Positions 48,348-61,000 of a DNA stretch of 64,000 bases are shown in pieces. This stretch comes from Falsigemmobacter faecalis (GTDB taxonomy: Bacteria > Pseudomonadota > Alphaproteobacteria > Rhodobacterales > Rhodobacteraceae): NCBI RefSeq assembly GCF_003863335.1, contig NZ_RRAZ01000019.1:1-64000 (forward strand). The letters run 5' to 3'. A model generated the notes under the pieces. It made no database searches, was not told the origin of the DNA, and saw only the letters and a list, made by a program, of their open reading frames with translations. The position numbers and the translations under genes are program-made. Each line of letters opens with the position of its first letter. Within the stretch, counting starts at the first letter, position 1.

Positions 48348-48851
48348 TCAGACGACGATGATCACGGCCAGCTGCCAGGCCCAGCGGTGATCATAGCGCA
48401 GATCCTGCAGCACCGGGTTGTCGTCGCGCGGATAGACCAGCCAGAGCGGGCCTTTGTCCGAGCGCAGCATCGGGCTGCCGTCCATAGAGCGGGCAAGAAG
48501 CGGGTTGAAGATCGCACAGTCTTCGGCGGCGATCTCAACCTCATATTCATTCAGCGCCCGCAGGCGCAGCCTGCGCCCGGCCAGCGCGGCCTCATCAAAG
48601 CCTGCGGCGGCCAGCAGATCTTTCAGCGCGACGCCTTCAAAAAGCCGCGCCCCCTCCGTCCAGGCGGTATGGGTGCGCAGTTGCGACTGCGGCAGCGCGG
48701 CAAAGTCTTCTTCCCTGAAGCGCGTCTCACCCTGGCTGCTCTGCACCCGCAGCAGGAGCGGGCTCCGGGCCTGAGTTGCGGAGGGAACGGCCAGGCCTGC
48801 CGCCGCCAGGATCAGCAGGCGGCGGCGGGAAAACGCAGAAATCGTGTTCAC
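48348..48851 (-). CDS. Exported protein with molybdopterin-oxidoreductase-like fold
   Basis: A 167-residue protein with a Tat-like signal (FSRRRLLILAAAGLAVPSAT, cleavage near TQA). The mature part has the sulfite-oxidase/YedY-type sequence run 'AWTEGARLFEGVALKDLLAA', 'ALNEYEVEIAAEDCAIFNPL' and 'KGPLWLVYPRD'. It is short and lacks most of the Moco pocket, so it is probably a ligand- or redox-sensing relative and not an enzyme. It starts at GTG 48851 with GAGG six bases upstream. It is first in an operon with the sensor kinase and response regulator. Confidence 0.75.
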   Translation of the reverse strand: MNTISAFSRRRLLILAAAGLAVPSATQARSPLLLRVQSSQGETRFREEDFAALPQSQLRTHTAWTEGARLFEGVALKDLLAAAGFDEAALAGRRLRLRALNEYEVEIAAEDCAIFNPLLARSMDGSPMLRSDKGPLWLVYPRDDNPVLQDLRYDHRWAWQLAVIIVV

Positions 48852-49026
48852 AAAAGCCTCATATCTTACCAGGCCCGCGTCCCCTTGAGGACGGGGGGCC
48901 AAAATTCTTCCCGTAACACTACACCGTTTAATGAAAAAGCGACGAGCGAGGCTGGCCTCTCCGGGATCGCAGGTTCGCGGACGCAACGGGGCATTCTGGC
49001 ACAAAGCGCCGGCGATCGCGAATGAA

Positions 49027-49050
49027 AATGGCGGGGAATCCCCCGCCATT
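49027..49050 (-). terminator. Intrinsic terminator of the giant adhesin gene
   Basis: A perfect 10-bp stem AATGGCGGGG / CCCCGCCATT with a 4-base loop. On the minus strand it lies 25 bases after the giant gene's stop and is followed by TTCATTCG. Confidence 0.75.
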
Positions 49051-49074
49051 CTGCTGAAATTCCAACGTTTTACG

Positions 49075-52000
49075 TCAGCCCTGATCCGGCCCTTTCACCG
49101 CGCCAAGAATCAGCGGAGCCCGGTCAAGCCCGCGGCGAAAGCTCTGCCAGCCAGGGCTCAGGCGGAACTGGAGAAGCGGCTGCGCCTCGCCTTCGCCATC
49201 AGAGCCAGCGGCCGCCCCTTCGCCCGGCGTGGCAAGGGGGAAGGTCCCCGCCCCGGCGGCCAGGATGCTCAGCCGCTCGGTCAGACCCCGCGCGGTCTCT
49301 TCCGACAGCACCTCGCGACCGTTCAGCACAAAGCCTGCCCGACGGGTCTCCAGCGCCAGAACCGGATCCGCCGCCAGCACCGCGCCGGTGCCGAGATCGA
49401 CATTGACCCGGGCCTGCGGACCCAGCCACAGCTCCAGCTGGACCTGGCCGTCGATGCCCGCAAAGACCCGGCTCAGACGCAGCTCCTCGTCGCCGCGGAT
49501 GATGCGCTGGTCAAGCTGGGCGTCCTGCTCGGCGAATTGCACCTGGTTGCCGCGGTGGACCAGAACGGCATCCTGGCTGACCGGCCCGTCGAAGTAGATC
49601 GAGCTTTGATCGCGCAGCCCGCGGTCGAGGCCCTGGCGCAGATCTGCCAGATCCCCGGCCGTCGGATCACCGATACCCTGGCCCGCCACGGTCTCAATGC
49701 GGGAAACCGGACCGATGTCATCGCCGTTGTCGCGGACGGTGGCATCGATATGGCCATTGGCCTGCGCCGCCGTCAGCACCGCGTCGATCTGATCAGAGGT
49801 CATCTCAACCCTTTCGGCCCGCGCAAGGCCCAGGGTGATCGCGCCGCCTGCCGTCACATCGAGCCGCGCCGCAGCCCCGAGATCCTGCCGCCCATAGGCC
49901 GCAAGCCCTGCAAGCCCGAGGCCCGCCTGATCCGCGCCGGTCACCGACCCGATGCCAAGCGCCGTCACCGTGACGTCACCGCTGGCGCTGATCTGCGCGA
50001 GATTGCGGCCCTGAAGCGCCGAAGCGGTCAGATCGCCCGCGCTGGCCGTCAGCCGCAGATCGGTCCCGGCAATCGCATAGCGGATGTTCAGCCCCGCCGT
50101 GCCGGTCAGATCAATCGCCCCCCCCGCATAGGCCGTCAGGCTGCCGAGCGTCGGCGTGGTGATCTGCCCGCTCGTGCCCGAAAGCCCGGCGATATGGCCG
50201 CTCAGCGCAAAGAGCTGCAGCTCATCCGCCGTCACCGGAGCCGCGCCGATGTTGAGATGGCGGTTCGCCGTCATCACCACCTGCGAGGCCCGCATCGCGC
50301 CGCCCAGCGTCAGATCATTGAGCACCAGAAGATCCAGCACCCGACCCGCGCTCAGCGCCTCGGTCAGCAGATCGCCTGCGTCGGTGATGTGAAGCTCCCC
50401 CGCAACATCCGCCGTCAGAACATCCAGCGCGGTTTCCAGACGCTGCGCGCCCCTGCCCACATCATGGGTCGAGATCAGCTGCAGACGCGCGCCGGTGATA
50501 TCGGTGCCCGAAGCCGCCGACAGATCCAGCGCACCGCGCAGATCAAGGCGCAGATCCCCGGCGCCAAAGCGGATGACATCCGCCCCGACCAGCGCAAGTC
50601 CGGCCTCTGCCCCGATCTCACCACCCGTCGCCAGCGAAAGACGCGAAAGGCGCGTGTCCGCCAGAAGCTGCGCATGCGCGCCGCCCGTGGTCGTGGTCAG
50701 GCTGACCAGACCGCCGGTCCCGGTCTGCAGGATCTGCAGCGCCACCGAAGCGCCCCCCACCGAGGCCGCCGAGAGCGTCAGATCACGCTGGCTCAGATGG
50801 CCGGTGCTTTGCGCGCGCTCAACCGTCAGATCGCCCGCGACGTTCAGATCGAGCGCCCCCGGCGTGACCAGACGGCCCGCCAGCGACAGATCTGCCTCTG
50901 CCCGGATCGCCATGGTGCCGCTCACCGCCGCGGCGGCGATGCGCGCATCTTCAAAGATCCGCACCCGCAGATCGCCCGCCGTCCCGGTCAGGGTCAGCGT
51001 CCCCAGGCTGCCGTCGGTGCCCCGTTCCAGCTCAAGCCCGAGAGCCTGCGACAGCGTGCCGATCGCGCCCGCGCTCAGCAGGATATTGCGCGCCACGATG
51101 CGCGGCGTGGCCGTGGCAAAGGCATCGGTCATCGCGCCGGTGGCGGTCAGATCGACGGTCGCTTCGGAATAAACCTCCGCCAGCGTCAGCGCATCCTTGG
51201 CCGAGAGGCGGATATCGCCCTTCGCCCGCAGGTTGGCCCGCCCGCCCGCGGTGATTTCGACGCTCAGGCGACGCGCTGCGCTGCCGATTGCGCCCTCTGC
51301 GCTTTCCAGCACCAGATCTCCGGCGGTGATGATATCGGTGCCGCTGGTCCGGCTGCCCTCAATGGCGCCCCCGGCCCGCAGCGTCACACCGCCGCCCGAG
51401 GTAATGGTGCCCAGCCGCAGCCCGTGCTCCGAGCCGATAAAGACACTGCGCCCGGCGGTCTGCGAGCTGATATTCAGCACGCCGCTGCCCAGACCCGTGG
51501 CCGCATCACGGCCCCCCGTCAGCGCGACGTTCAGATCGTCAAAGCGGCGCAGACGCATGGTGCCGGTGGCCGCGTCATGGGTGACGTTATGGGCGAGAGC
51601 CCGGCTCAGAAGCAGCAGGTTTTCAGTGCTGATCGGCTGCAGCAGATCGATCACGACATCATCGAGATCCTGGCCCACGCCGTCTCTCGCCATGAGAGAG
51701 ACCGAGCCGTAGGCGCTGACATTGCTGCCTTCATTGCCCTCCTGGGTTGAGGTGTTACGCCGCACCACCGCGGCCGAGATCGCCCGCAGCATCTGCCCCT
51801 GATCAAAGAGCGCCGCCGTGGTGATGGCCTCACGCTCTGCCGCATCTGCGGTATAGGTCCAGCCGGTCTGCCGGGCGCTTTCGCCGTCAAGGCTGCGCCA
51901 GAAGGCCTGACGCTCTGCGGTCCAGGCGGTGATGTCTGCATCCAGCGTATCGGTGCTCAACCCGCGCTCCCGCAACTCGCTGCGCTGCGCCTCCCAGGCG

Positions 52001-55000
52001 GCCAGCATCTCCGCACCGGGGCTGAAATCACCCGGCAGGTTGCCATTGGCCTGGTCGCGCGTTTCCCAGTAGTCGCGGTACATCCGCTCGCGCTCGGCCT
52101 CATGGGCGGCGATCATCGCCGCCGTCCGCTCACCCGAAGCCGTAAGACCCAGCTCATTCGCCCAGATCTGCGCCAGCTCCGCATTGGTGCGGAAATCGGT
52201 GCGGGCATCATCGAGCCCGTCCGTGATCGCCCCGCGGGGCGCCCGCAGCGTCACATCGCCCGCCTGCGAGATCACCCGCGCCACACGCAGATCACCTTCA
52301 GTTTCAGTGACATCAATATCGCCCGACGCCATGGCCGAAAGCCGGCCCGCCCCCTGCAGATCGATCCGAAGGCTCTCGCCCGCGCCGATGCCGCCGGTGG
52401 TCGAGGTCAGGGTGATGTCGCCACCCGTGATGCGGGTTCCGGCCTGCTGCAGCAGATCGCCCCGCGCCGCAAGCGACACCGCCCCGACCGAAGAGACCAG
52501 ATGATCAGAGCGCGAGGTGGTGATATCGCCCACCAGCAGATCGCCGCGCACCGAAGCCAGATGGATGCCATCCGCCGCCCGCGCCGTGACGGCCTGCCCC
52601 GCCACCAGCGCGAGGTTCAGGGCCTGGCCCGCGCTGCCGATGCTGCCGCCTGCCGCGCTGAAGTCCATCGCCTGGCCCGAGAGCACGACATTGCCATTGC
52701 CCGCCGTGATCGACCCGGCACCCGAGTGCACCTGCGCCGTGCCGCCGTAGTTATTGACGATGCCGCCAAAGACCACCGAGCCCGCCGCATTGATGTCGAT
52801 CGTCTGCGCCCCGGTCAGGGCATCCGCACCGCTGAAGACGATGTCGATGGCGTAATCTGCCTTCACCCGGTGCTCAAACTGCTCAACAGTGGTGTGCGTT
52901 TCGGTCCAGGTGTAATGGCGATAGCCCGAGCCCGCTTTCAGGATCGAAACGGAATCGTGGGTCTTTTTCTCAGCGCTTTTCTGTGTGGCGCTGCGGTCCA
53001 GAAGTTTGCCCTCAACGGCATAGGCGTAATCCGTGCCCGACAGACTGCCGCTGAGATAGGGCGCCTGCGCCACCACATTGACCGAAGGCGCGGTTTCATG
53101 GGTAATTCTGGTGACGGTATTGTCCCGATCCACCACACCACCGACCAGGATCAGCTCTTCGCGCCGTTTGGTAATGGTCGTTGTGGTCTCGGTGACATTG
53201 GTAAAGATGTAATCGCGGTCGGCCTTGGTGGCATAGGTATAGGCGCGGTCATCGCCGGCCTCGCGGGTGTATTCGCGCAAAACCAGCTGCTGACCGGCGG
53301 GGCGGGCGTAGTCATAATCCCAAAGCGAGATTTTGCCCTTGGCGCCCTTCGCCTGGCCGCTGGCATCCAGCTCTCCGCCGATCATCACCCGGCCAAGTTC
53401 CAGCGTATGCGCCGAGTGGCTCGCAACCTTCAGCGCGCTGAAGCCATCGAGCACCTCAATCCGGCCGTTTCCGGTCGAGAAAATATCGCCCACAATGGTC
53501 ACATCGCCGCCAAGCGCCACGATATCGGCCACTTTGATACGCTTTGCCAGCGGATCCCAGGAGATCGCGGCATTGCTGGAGATATGGCCCATGGCCGCGG
53601 CCAGCCCCTGACCGGTGACCGGATCATAAAGCAGGATATCCGTGGTGCCGCTCAGCGACTGCAGCACCTGATCAAGCCCTGCGTGAAGGGTGATGTCATA
53701 AGCGCCCACACCCGCCCGCAGGGTGCTGTTGACGTTCACCATATCGGCCGAAATGAAGATGCTGGAATTGGCGAAGATGCCGCCGCTCTCGCTGGCGCGG
53801 GCGGGACGGAAGGCCGGGATCAGCAGGCTTCCGGTGCGGTAGGTGACCGAGGATCCCTCGTTCAGTCCGCGGACCCGCGCCCGGATCGCCGCCTCAACCG
53901 TGTTGAAATAAGCGCTGTGGGCGTCTTCGGGGTTCGCACCACCCGTCGAGCGCACGCCGGGCTGATATTCCATCGAGACCGAGCGCGCACCGGAGACGTT
54001 GATATCCGCCGCCCGCATCTCGCGGTAAATCGAGACATCGCGGCCCGAAGACCAGACCTCACCGCCAAGGTTGAAGACATCCCCCTGATGCAGCAGCCGC
54101 CCTTCGGCAGAACCCGCCTCAACACGGATCACGGGCTTTGCCGGATCGCTTTCCGCGCTGACAAGCGTCAGTTGCGGCGCAGTGCCACCCTGCGAGAGAT
54201 CGGCCAGCATGGCGTTGTCTCTGATACGGGTGCCGTTGAAGCTGATGGCGCCGCCTTCGTAATTCTCAATCGTCAGATTGCCGACGGCGAGGGTGGCGGT
54301 GCTGCCCGGAGTGGCCTTCACCTCAATCAGCGCATCACCCGGTGCCACCAGGCTGCCGTTTCCGGCCACATGGGTGCCGCGCAGATGGATGTTGCCTGCC
54401 GAGGCGCGGATATCGCCCACGGTGATCTGCACGCGGTTGGCATCGCCGCGGATCTCATCAATCGCGGCCAGAAGACGCGCGCGCTCCATGGTCCAGGCGG
54501 CTTTGGCGATCTCATTGGAGGCGAAGGCCGGGGCATTCAGCCAGCCGTTGACCTCGGCCAGACGGTCGCTCAGGGCTTTGGTCGCCGCCGTTCCGGTCCC
54601 GGTGTCCCAGGTGGTCTGCGCATGGGCCAGAAAATCATCCGCGTAGTCACCGTAATGCGCGGTGTTCGCGGCATCGAAGTAAAGCACCTGGATATTGCGC
54701 GCGCCGGCCCGCAGATTGCCGTTCAGCGTCAGACCGTGGTTGCCCTGATCCACCGAAGTGCCGGATTTGATATCCAGCGAGACCGGATCACCGCCAAAGA
54801 TGCCGCTGACCGCCGAGGCGATCTCGGCCATGACCTGGCGGTAAAGATCGGTGCCGCGTCCAAAACCGCGCACCAGGCGGTCGCCGCCTTCCGCCGCCAC
54901 AACGATATCGCGCACGGCTTTGACATCGGCCCCGGCCGCGATCTCCACCGAAGAGACATCGCGGGCAATCGCATCGGCGTTCGGATCGGTTTTGATGGGG

Positions 55001-58000
55001 GCTGCGGTTTTGTTGTAAAGCCGCGTCTCGGCCTGCAGATCAAAGGTCTGCAGCTGCCCGCGGGCATAGCCCGCCAGCAGCTCGACATCCTGCGCCGCAA
55101 AGAGGCTCGCGCCCGCGCCGACCTGCACCCGGGCGGCCCCGGTGAAATCCGCCAGCGTGCTGCCGGAGGCGGCCCCCGCCAGACCGGTGGTCGAGACATT
55201 GGCATAGGCGAGGATCGTCACCTGATTGCCCGCCGACAGCCGCAGGCCCGCGTTGGAATAAAGCTCCGCATCCCGAATGCTCAGGATCGCATCCGAGCGT
55301 TCAGCGATGATCTTCAGATCGGCTTTCGGGATGGCGATGCCGCCATCGGCATGCAGTTCCGCCCGCTCAAGGATGTCGTATTCGTTCAGCGCCGCCAGCG
55401 ACAGAACGCCGTCCAGCCCCGCCTCTGCGCCCATCTCAATCACCGCGCCATCGTCCAGCGTAAAGCGGTTGTCGACCGAAGTGCGCAGGGTCGAGGAGAC
55501 CGCCGCGCCGCCCGCCAGACCGCCCGAGCCGCCATAGATCGTCGCCTTGCCGTCCAGCGCCCCGCGCGTGATGCGGGTCACTGAGGCCAGATCGGCGCTG
55601 CGCCGCGCGGTGAGCGTGGTCCCCGCGCCAAGGTGCAGGCTCTGCGCGATGCTGACGCCCGCGGTCTGCCGCGCGCCCGAGGCTCCGGCCAGATTGGCGG
55701 TGGTGGAGGAGACATAGCTCAAAAGCTCCGGACGGCTCGCGGTGATCAGCGAAATATCCCGCCCCGAAAGCGTAAAGCCCCCCGAAACCGTGCCGATCAG
55801 CGCCGAAGTCGCCAGACGCGCCTGGGTTTCAGCCGAGGCCGCAGAGCCTGCAAAGACGCCCTGCGAACCGGCGCTGACCCGGGTGGTATAGCCCGGCGCA
55901 TTCAGCGTGTTGATCTTCACCCCGTCGCGCGCCAGCAGCAGATCACCGCTGCGCAGCCCGTCAAGCGTCAGGCTGACCGCGGCTTCCTCCCCCGATTTCT
56001 GGCCCGCAAAGGCTGTGACAGCCCCGGCCGCCACAACGCCCCCGGCTTTGCCGTCGCCGTTTGCCTGAAAGCGCAGCCCCTCGGCGAGCGTGTTGATGCT
56101 CAGATCGCCGTCGCTGGCGACCAGATCGCCGCGCAGGTTCGCCGCGACCTGATAGCCGCCCTTCGCGGTCGCATCCGCGCCGCCGCCCGCCCCAATGCCG
56201 CCCGCAGAGGAGCTGGCGGTGGCCCGCGCCCCTTCACCGCGCAGCGCGGTTTCAATCAGGATCGACCCGGCGCGGATCACGCCTTCAAAATCCGCTGTGA
56301 CCTTTGCCGACAGCTCCGCCGTGGCCAGCGAGATGCCGGTTGCCACCGCGCCAAGCGCTTTGCCGCGCGCCACTGCGCTGAGATCGGGCGCGGCCTCCGT
56401 CACCAGCGACACCCGATCGCCCGAGATCGTCACGCCAAGCGCCGATGTCTCGGTGACCGAGGCCGCGACCGCGCGGGCATCGACACCGCTGGCCCCTAAG
56501 TAAGCACCGCCCGCCCCGGCCTCTGCCGTGACCGACTGGCGGGTCGCGTTCTTCGCCGAGACGCTGATCTGACCGCCCGAAAGGCTGCCCTCTGCGCCGC
56601 TTTCGCCCATACGGATGCGGACAAGCCCGCGGTCACTGACATGCGCCACCGCCGCGCCAATGCCGACAAAGCCGCCGCCTGCGTGGTTTTTCACCTCCAG
56701 CGTCGCGGCCAGATCGCGCAGCGCGGAAAGGGACACGCCTTCCCCGGCCTCGCTGTTCAGACCGCCGCTCAGATGGCTGTTGGCCCCGATGGTAATCGCG
56801 GCAGAGCCCGCAACCTCTACCCGTGCCACACCCACGGCAATGGCCGCGATGCCCGCCCCTGCCACGGTATGCGCGGTAGCCGAAATCCCGTCCGCGGCCT
56901 GGCCCTCACGCACCGAGATCTGCAGATGGCGCTGTGCCGCAACGGTGCTGTCGCGCCCAAGGCTGACCTGCGCCCCGGCGCCGGCATGGATCAGCCCGGT
57001 GCCGCTTGCGAGCCCGGCAATGCCGCCCGCGCCAAACGCGCCGGTGCTTTGCGTCACATCCGTCAGGCTGACCGCGCCAAGGGTGACATCGCGGCCGCTG
57101 ATCTGCGCCGCATCGCCGATCACCACCCGCGCAGTGTCGGCCCCAAGGCTGCCATCAAGGTTCAGCCCCGCACTGCGCGCAAGCCCTGCGCCCTGCGCAT
57201 CCCGCGCCCCTGCACCGGCCGCCAGACCGGAGGCATTGTCATCGCCCGCCGCGGCAAGGGCTGCCTGCACTTCTGCGACAGCCGCCTCTTTGGCGCGGCG
57301 CTCATCCTCTTGCACGGGTTGCAGCGTGCCGCCGATATCGATCGTGCTGACCGCCGCCGAGATCCCCGAGATCCCGGCTGCAGACCCCGCCGAGACCCCG
57401 ACATCAATCTGCCGCGCCGATGAGGCCGAAAGCGCCACATCACCGCCCGCAATCAGGCTGGCCCCGCGTCCGATACTGACCTCAGCCGAGGTCGCAAAGC
57501 GCTGCACATCCACCGCAATCCCGGTTGCTGCCAGACCCGCCGCACTGATCGCGCCGGTGCGGGTGGCGCTTTCCAGCCGGTCCCTGACGCTGATCGAGAG
57601 GTCTCCCCCGGCCTCAAGGCTTTGATCCGCACCGATGCGGACGCCCGCCTTGGAGCCCGCAATCAGCGTCTGCGACACCACCGAGGTGCCGCCAAAGACA
57701 CCGCCCGAGCCGCCCATGGTATCGGCCTCGATGTCCAGCAGATTGTCGGCGAGAAGCGTGACATCGCCCGCCGCAAGAAGGTTGCTGCTGAGAACGGCAT
57801 CTTCCACGCCATTCACCGCTTCATTGGCGATGCTGCCCCGGATGCTGTCGATGCGGATCCCGGCTTCGCTGTCGGACTGCGTGACGGAAACCGCGCCGCT
57901 GCCGCCCACTGCTGCCGCGCTGAAAGCGCCGGTCAGGCCGGTATTTCTGGCCCGCGTCTGCGCCGTGATCCGCAGATCGCCCGAACCGCCCGCCATTCGC

Positions 58001-61000
58001 GGCAGCACATCCGTGCCCAGCAGATCCACCGAGGCCTGCGCCGCAAAGAACCGCGTGCTGACGGTTGAGGCCCCTGCGCCCACACCGGCTGCCGCCCCCG
58101 AGGTGCTGCCACCGATCGTCGTGTCGGCCAGCGCCGAAATGTCAACGTCACGGTTTGCCCCGAGGACCGCGCCGCCCAGGCGCACCTTCGCCTCATTTTC
58201 GGCGACAACCACCGAGATCGCCGCGCCGCCCGCGCCCAGACCCGCCGCAACAGAGCCGACATGGGCCTCGATGGTGGCTGTGCTCGTGGCTGCGATCACG
58301 CTGTCCTGGGCGGCATGGCCGCGCGCGGTGCTGCCCTGAGCATAGCCCAGATCGCTGCGCAGCTGGCCATCCGCCTGCTCGTTCAGCAGGATGCGGCCGG
58401 TGGAATAGCCGTCTTCGTCCAGATCACCGATCCGGACAGCGGCGCTGTCCTGCAGGACCACCGTTGAGATGGCCCCGGTGGCCGCGCCGATCCCGGTCGC
58501 GGCCATGATGGTATAGCTTTCAACGGTCGCGGCGCTGTCGGCGCGGATGCGCAGCCCGCGCGCAGCCTCTGCATCCAGACGACCGTCCTCGCCAAGTGCG
58601 GCGAGACGCGACTGATCGCCGATCCGCGTCTCTGCGCGGCCCTTAAAGACATTGACCGCAACCGCAGCCCCCGCGCCCGCAAGGCCGCCCACCGCAGCCC
58701 CGCCGCTCAGGGTGCCGATATCGCTGTCATCGCCGCCATCCATTGAGACGAAGGCCGTCAGATCCGAGGTGACATCCAGATTGCCGCGCGCCACCACATC
58801 CGCGCGTGTCAGCTCCGTCGTGACCTCCGACTTTGAGGTATTCGCAATCGCCGTGCCGACAACCGCCACAGCCCCGCCCGAAAGACCCACAGCCAGCCCG
58901 CCAAACCCCGCCGAAGCGCTGCTTTCAATGCGGCCACCGCCGCCAAGCTTCGCGCTCAGCCCGTCGTGGCGGGAGGTGACTTTCACCGAAGCCGTATTGA
59001 CCGAGGTGGCCAGACCAAGCCCGGCAATCCCGGCTGCAACCACGCCGCTATAGGCGGTGAAATTGCGGTCACCCCGGGTCAGGATCTCAAGATCTCGGGC
59101 GAAAATCGTGGTGTCATAGCTGGTGTTGCTGACCTCTCCGGCCCCGACGTTCACAACCACCGCACCCGAAATCCCGGCGCCTGCGGAAATACCCGCACTC
59201 GCCGCCGATCCGGTGACCTCCAGATCCGAGGTGGCGCGCAGAGTGACATTTCCGGCGCGGCTCAGATCCGCAATCCCGGTCTCGCGGGTGTCGAAGGCGA
59301 CGTCGCGCACCGCGGTGGCCACGCTGTCGTCGACATAGCTGACCGAAATCGCCGCCGAGACCCCGGCGGCACCGCCGAGCGCCAGAACGCCTGCGATGCT
59401 GTCGATATCGCCGGTCTGATCAGCCGCCGCAATCACATCCCGGGCATTGGTGGCAAGGGTTGCGCCATTGCCTTTCACCTCGGTCAGAAGGCCGCGCTTC
59501 ATGACATTCACGTTCAGCGCCCCGGCCACCCCGGCCGAGCCACCGCCGCCAAAGGCAAAGGCATGGGTATTGATCCGCCCGGTCTGCAGCGCGAGGACCG
59601 AAACACTGCCCGCAAGGCTGCGCCCCGCGGCCAGCTCCAGCCCCGCTTTGGTCGCGCCGAACATCAGATTGACGGTCAGCCCCGCGCCGACCCCGGCCGC
59701 ACCCCCCGCCGCAGCCGAACCTGCCAGCGAGGCGATCGAGGCCTTATCCTCAGCCCGCACCAGAATATCGCCGAACTGACCCGCCTGCTGCAGACGGATC
59801 TTTGCTTCTGTCACATCATCGGCGATGCGCCCGTTTGCACTGCTGAGGGCCGTGTCGAGGCCTGTAACCCCGGCCGCTCCGGCGTTGCTCTCCAGATCTG
59901 CCATGACCAGCGTCTTCGTGCCATCCGCGTCTTTGCGCGCGGCATCGGTGGTGCTGGCTTTGCCGGCTTCCGCCTCAGGGTCAAAGCTATGGGCGTCTTT
60001 CAGACCCGCGACATTGCTTTCGCGCCCGATCATGGTGAAGACGACAGAGGCCCCCACGCCCGCGCCGCTGCCTGCCGCGATCCCGATGGCGGCGGCCTGA
60101 ATGCTGCCTTCCTTATAAGCCGTCACGCTCAGATCACCGGATTGGGTCAGACGGCTGGCATCAAGCCCGGCATAGGTGGTGTCATGGATCATCGCCAGCG
60201 AGACCGCAGCCCCCACGCCCGCGCCGCCCATTCCCACACCCGCCGCGCCGCCCAGAATGTCGATCCGGCTGTTGTTGGCGGCAGTGACGGTGATATCACC
60301 CGCCGTCACCGCATCGGTATCAAGCGTGGCTTCGGTCCGGTTGCCGATGTCTCCCACCGCAGCGGACACGCCCACACCTGTCGTGCTGCCCCCCGCCACC
60401 GTGGCCGCGATAGCCGCGATCTGCGCCTTGTTTACCGCACTCGCGCTCAGATCCGGGGCCTCACCACCGGTCAGGGCATAGCTGCCCCTGGCATAGGTGC
60501 TCTGGGCGATGACATTGGCCGCAATGGCGAGGCCAACCCCGACGCCGCCGGTGCCGACAGCCGCATTTCCGGCGATCACTTTGATGCTTTGATTGTCTTC
60601 GGCGATCTGCGTCACACTGGCCGCGTCGCGAAGGGTGCCGCCCTGAATATCGGCGCGGGTGTTGCCCGTGATCACATTCACCGAGACCGAACCCGCCACC
60701 GCCGAGCCCGTCGAGGCACTGACCGCCACCGAGGCCGAGCGGATTTTCCCCTCAGCCACGGCTTTGGCGGTCACCGCAGAGGCGGTGATGTCATTGCCCA
60801 CAAGCTCTGTGGTGGTGTCATTGCTCAGGATCAGGTTGACGGCCAGGGCCGCGCCACCCGCGCCTTTGCCGCCCGCCGCCGCAGCCCCGGCGATGCTTTG
60901 GATATTGCGCGTCGAGGTCGAGGAGGCGGTGAAATCAGCGGCCCCCCGCACGGTCGAGCCGGTCATCCGGATGCCCGCATCCGCAACCACGGTATTGACG

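Noticed and set aside
48931-51750. 939-residue plus-strand open frame, antisense to the giant adhesin gene
   Set aside because: Composition is dominated by Arg, Gln, Pro and His, with no motifs. It mirrors codon bias of the minus-strand gene. The same holds for the long frames at 52102-55584, 58966-61728 and others on the plus strand.
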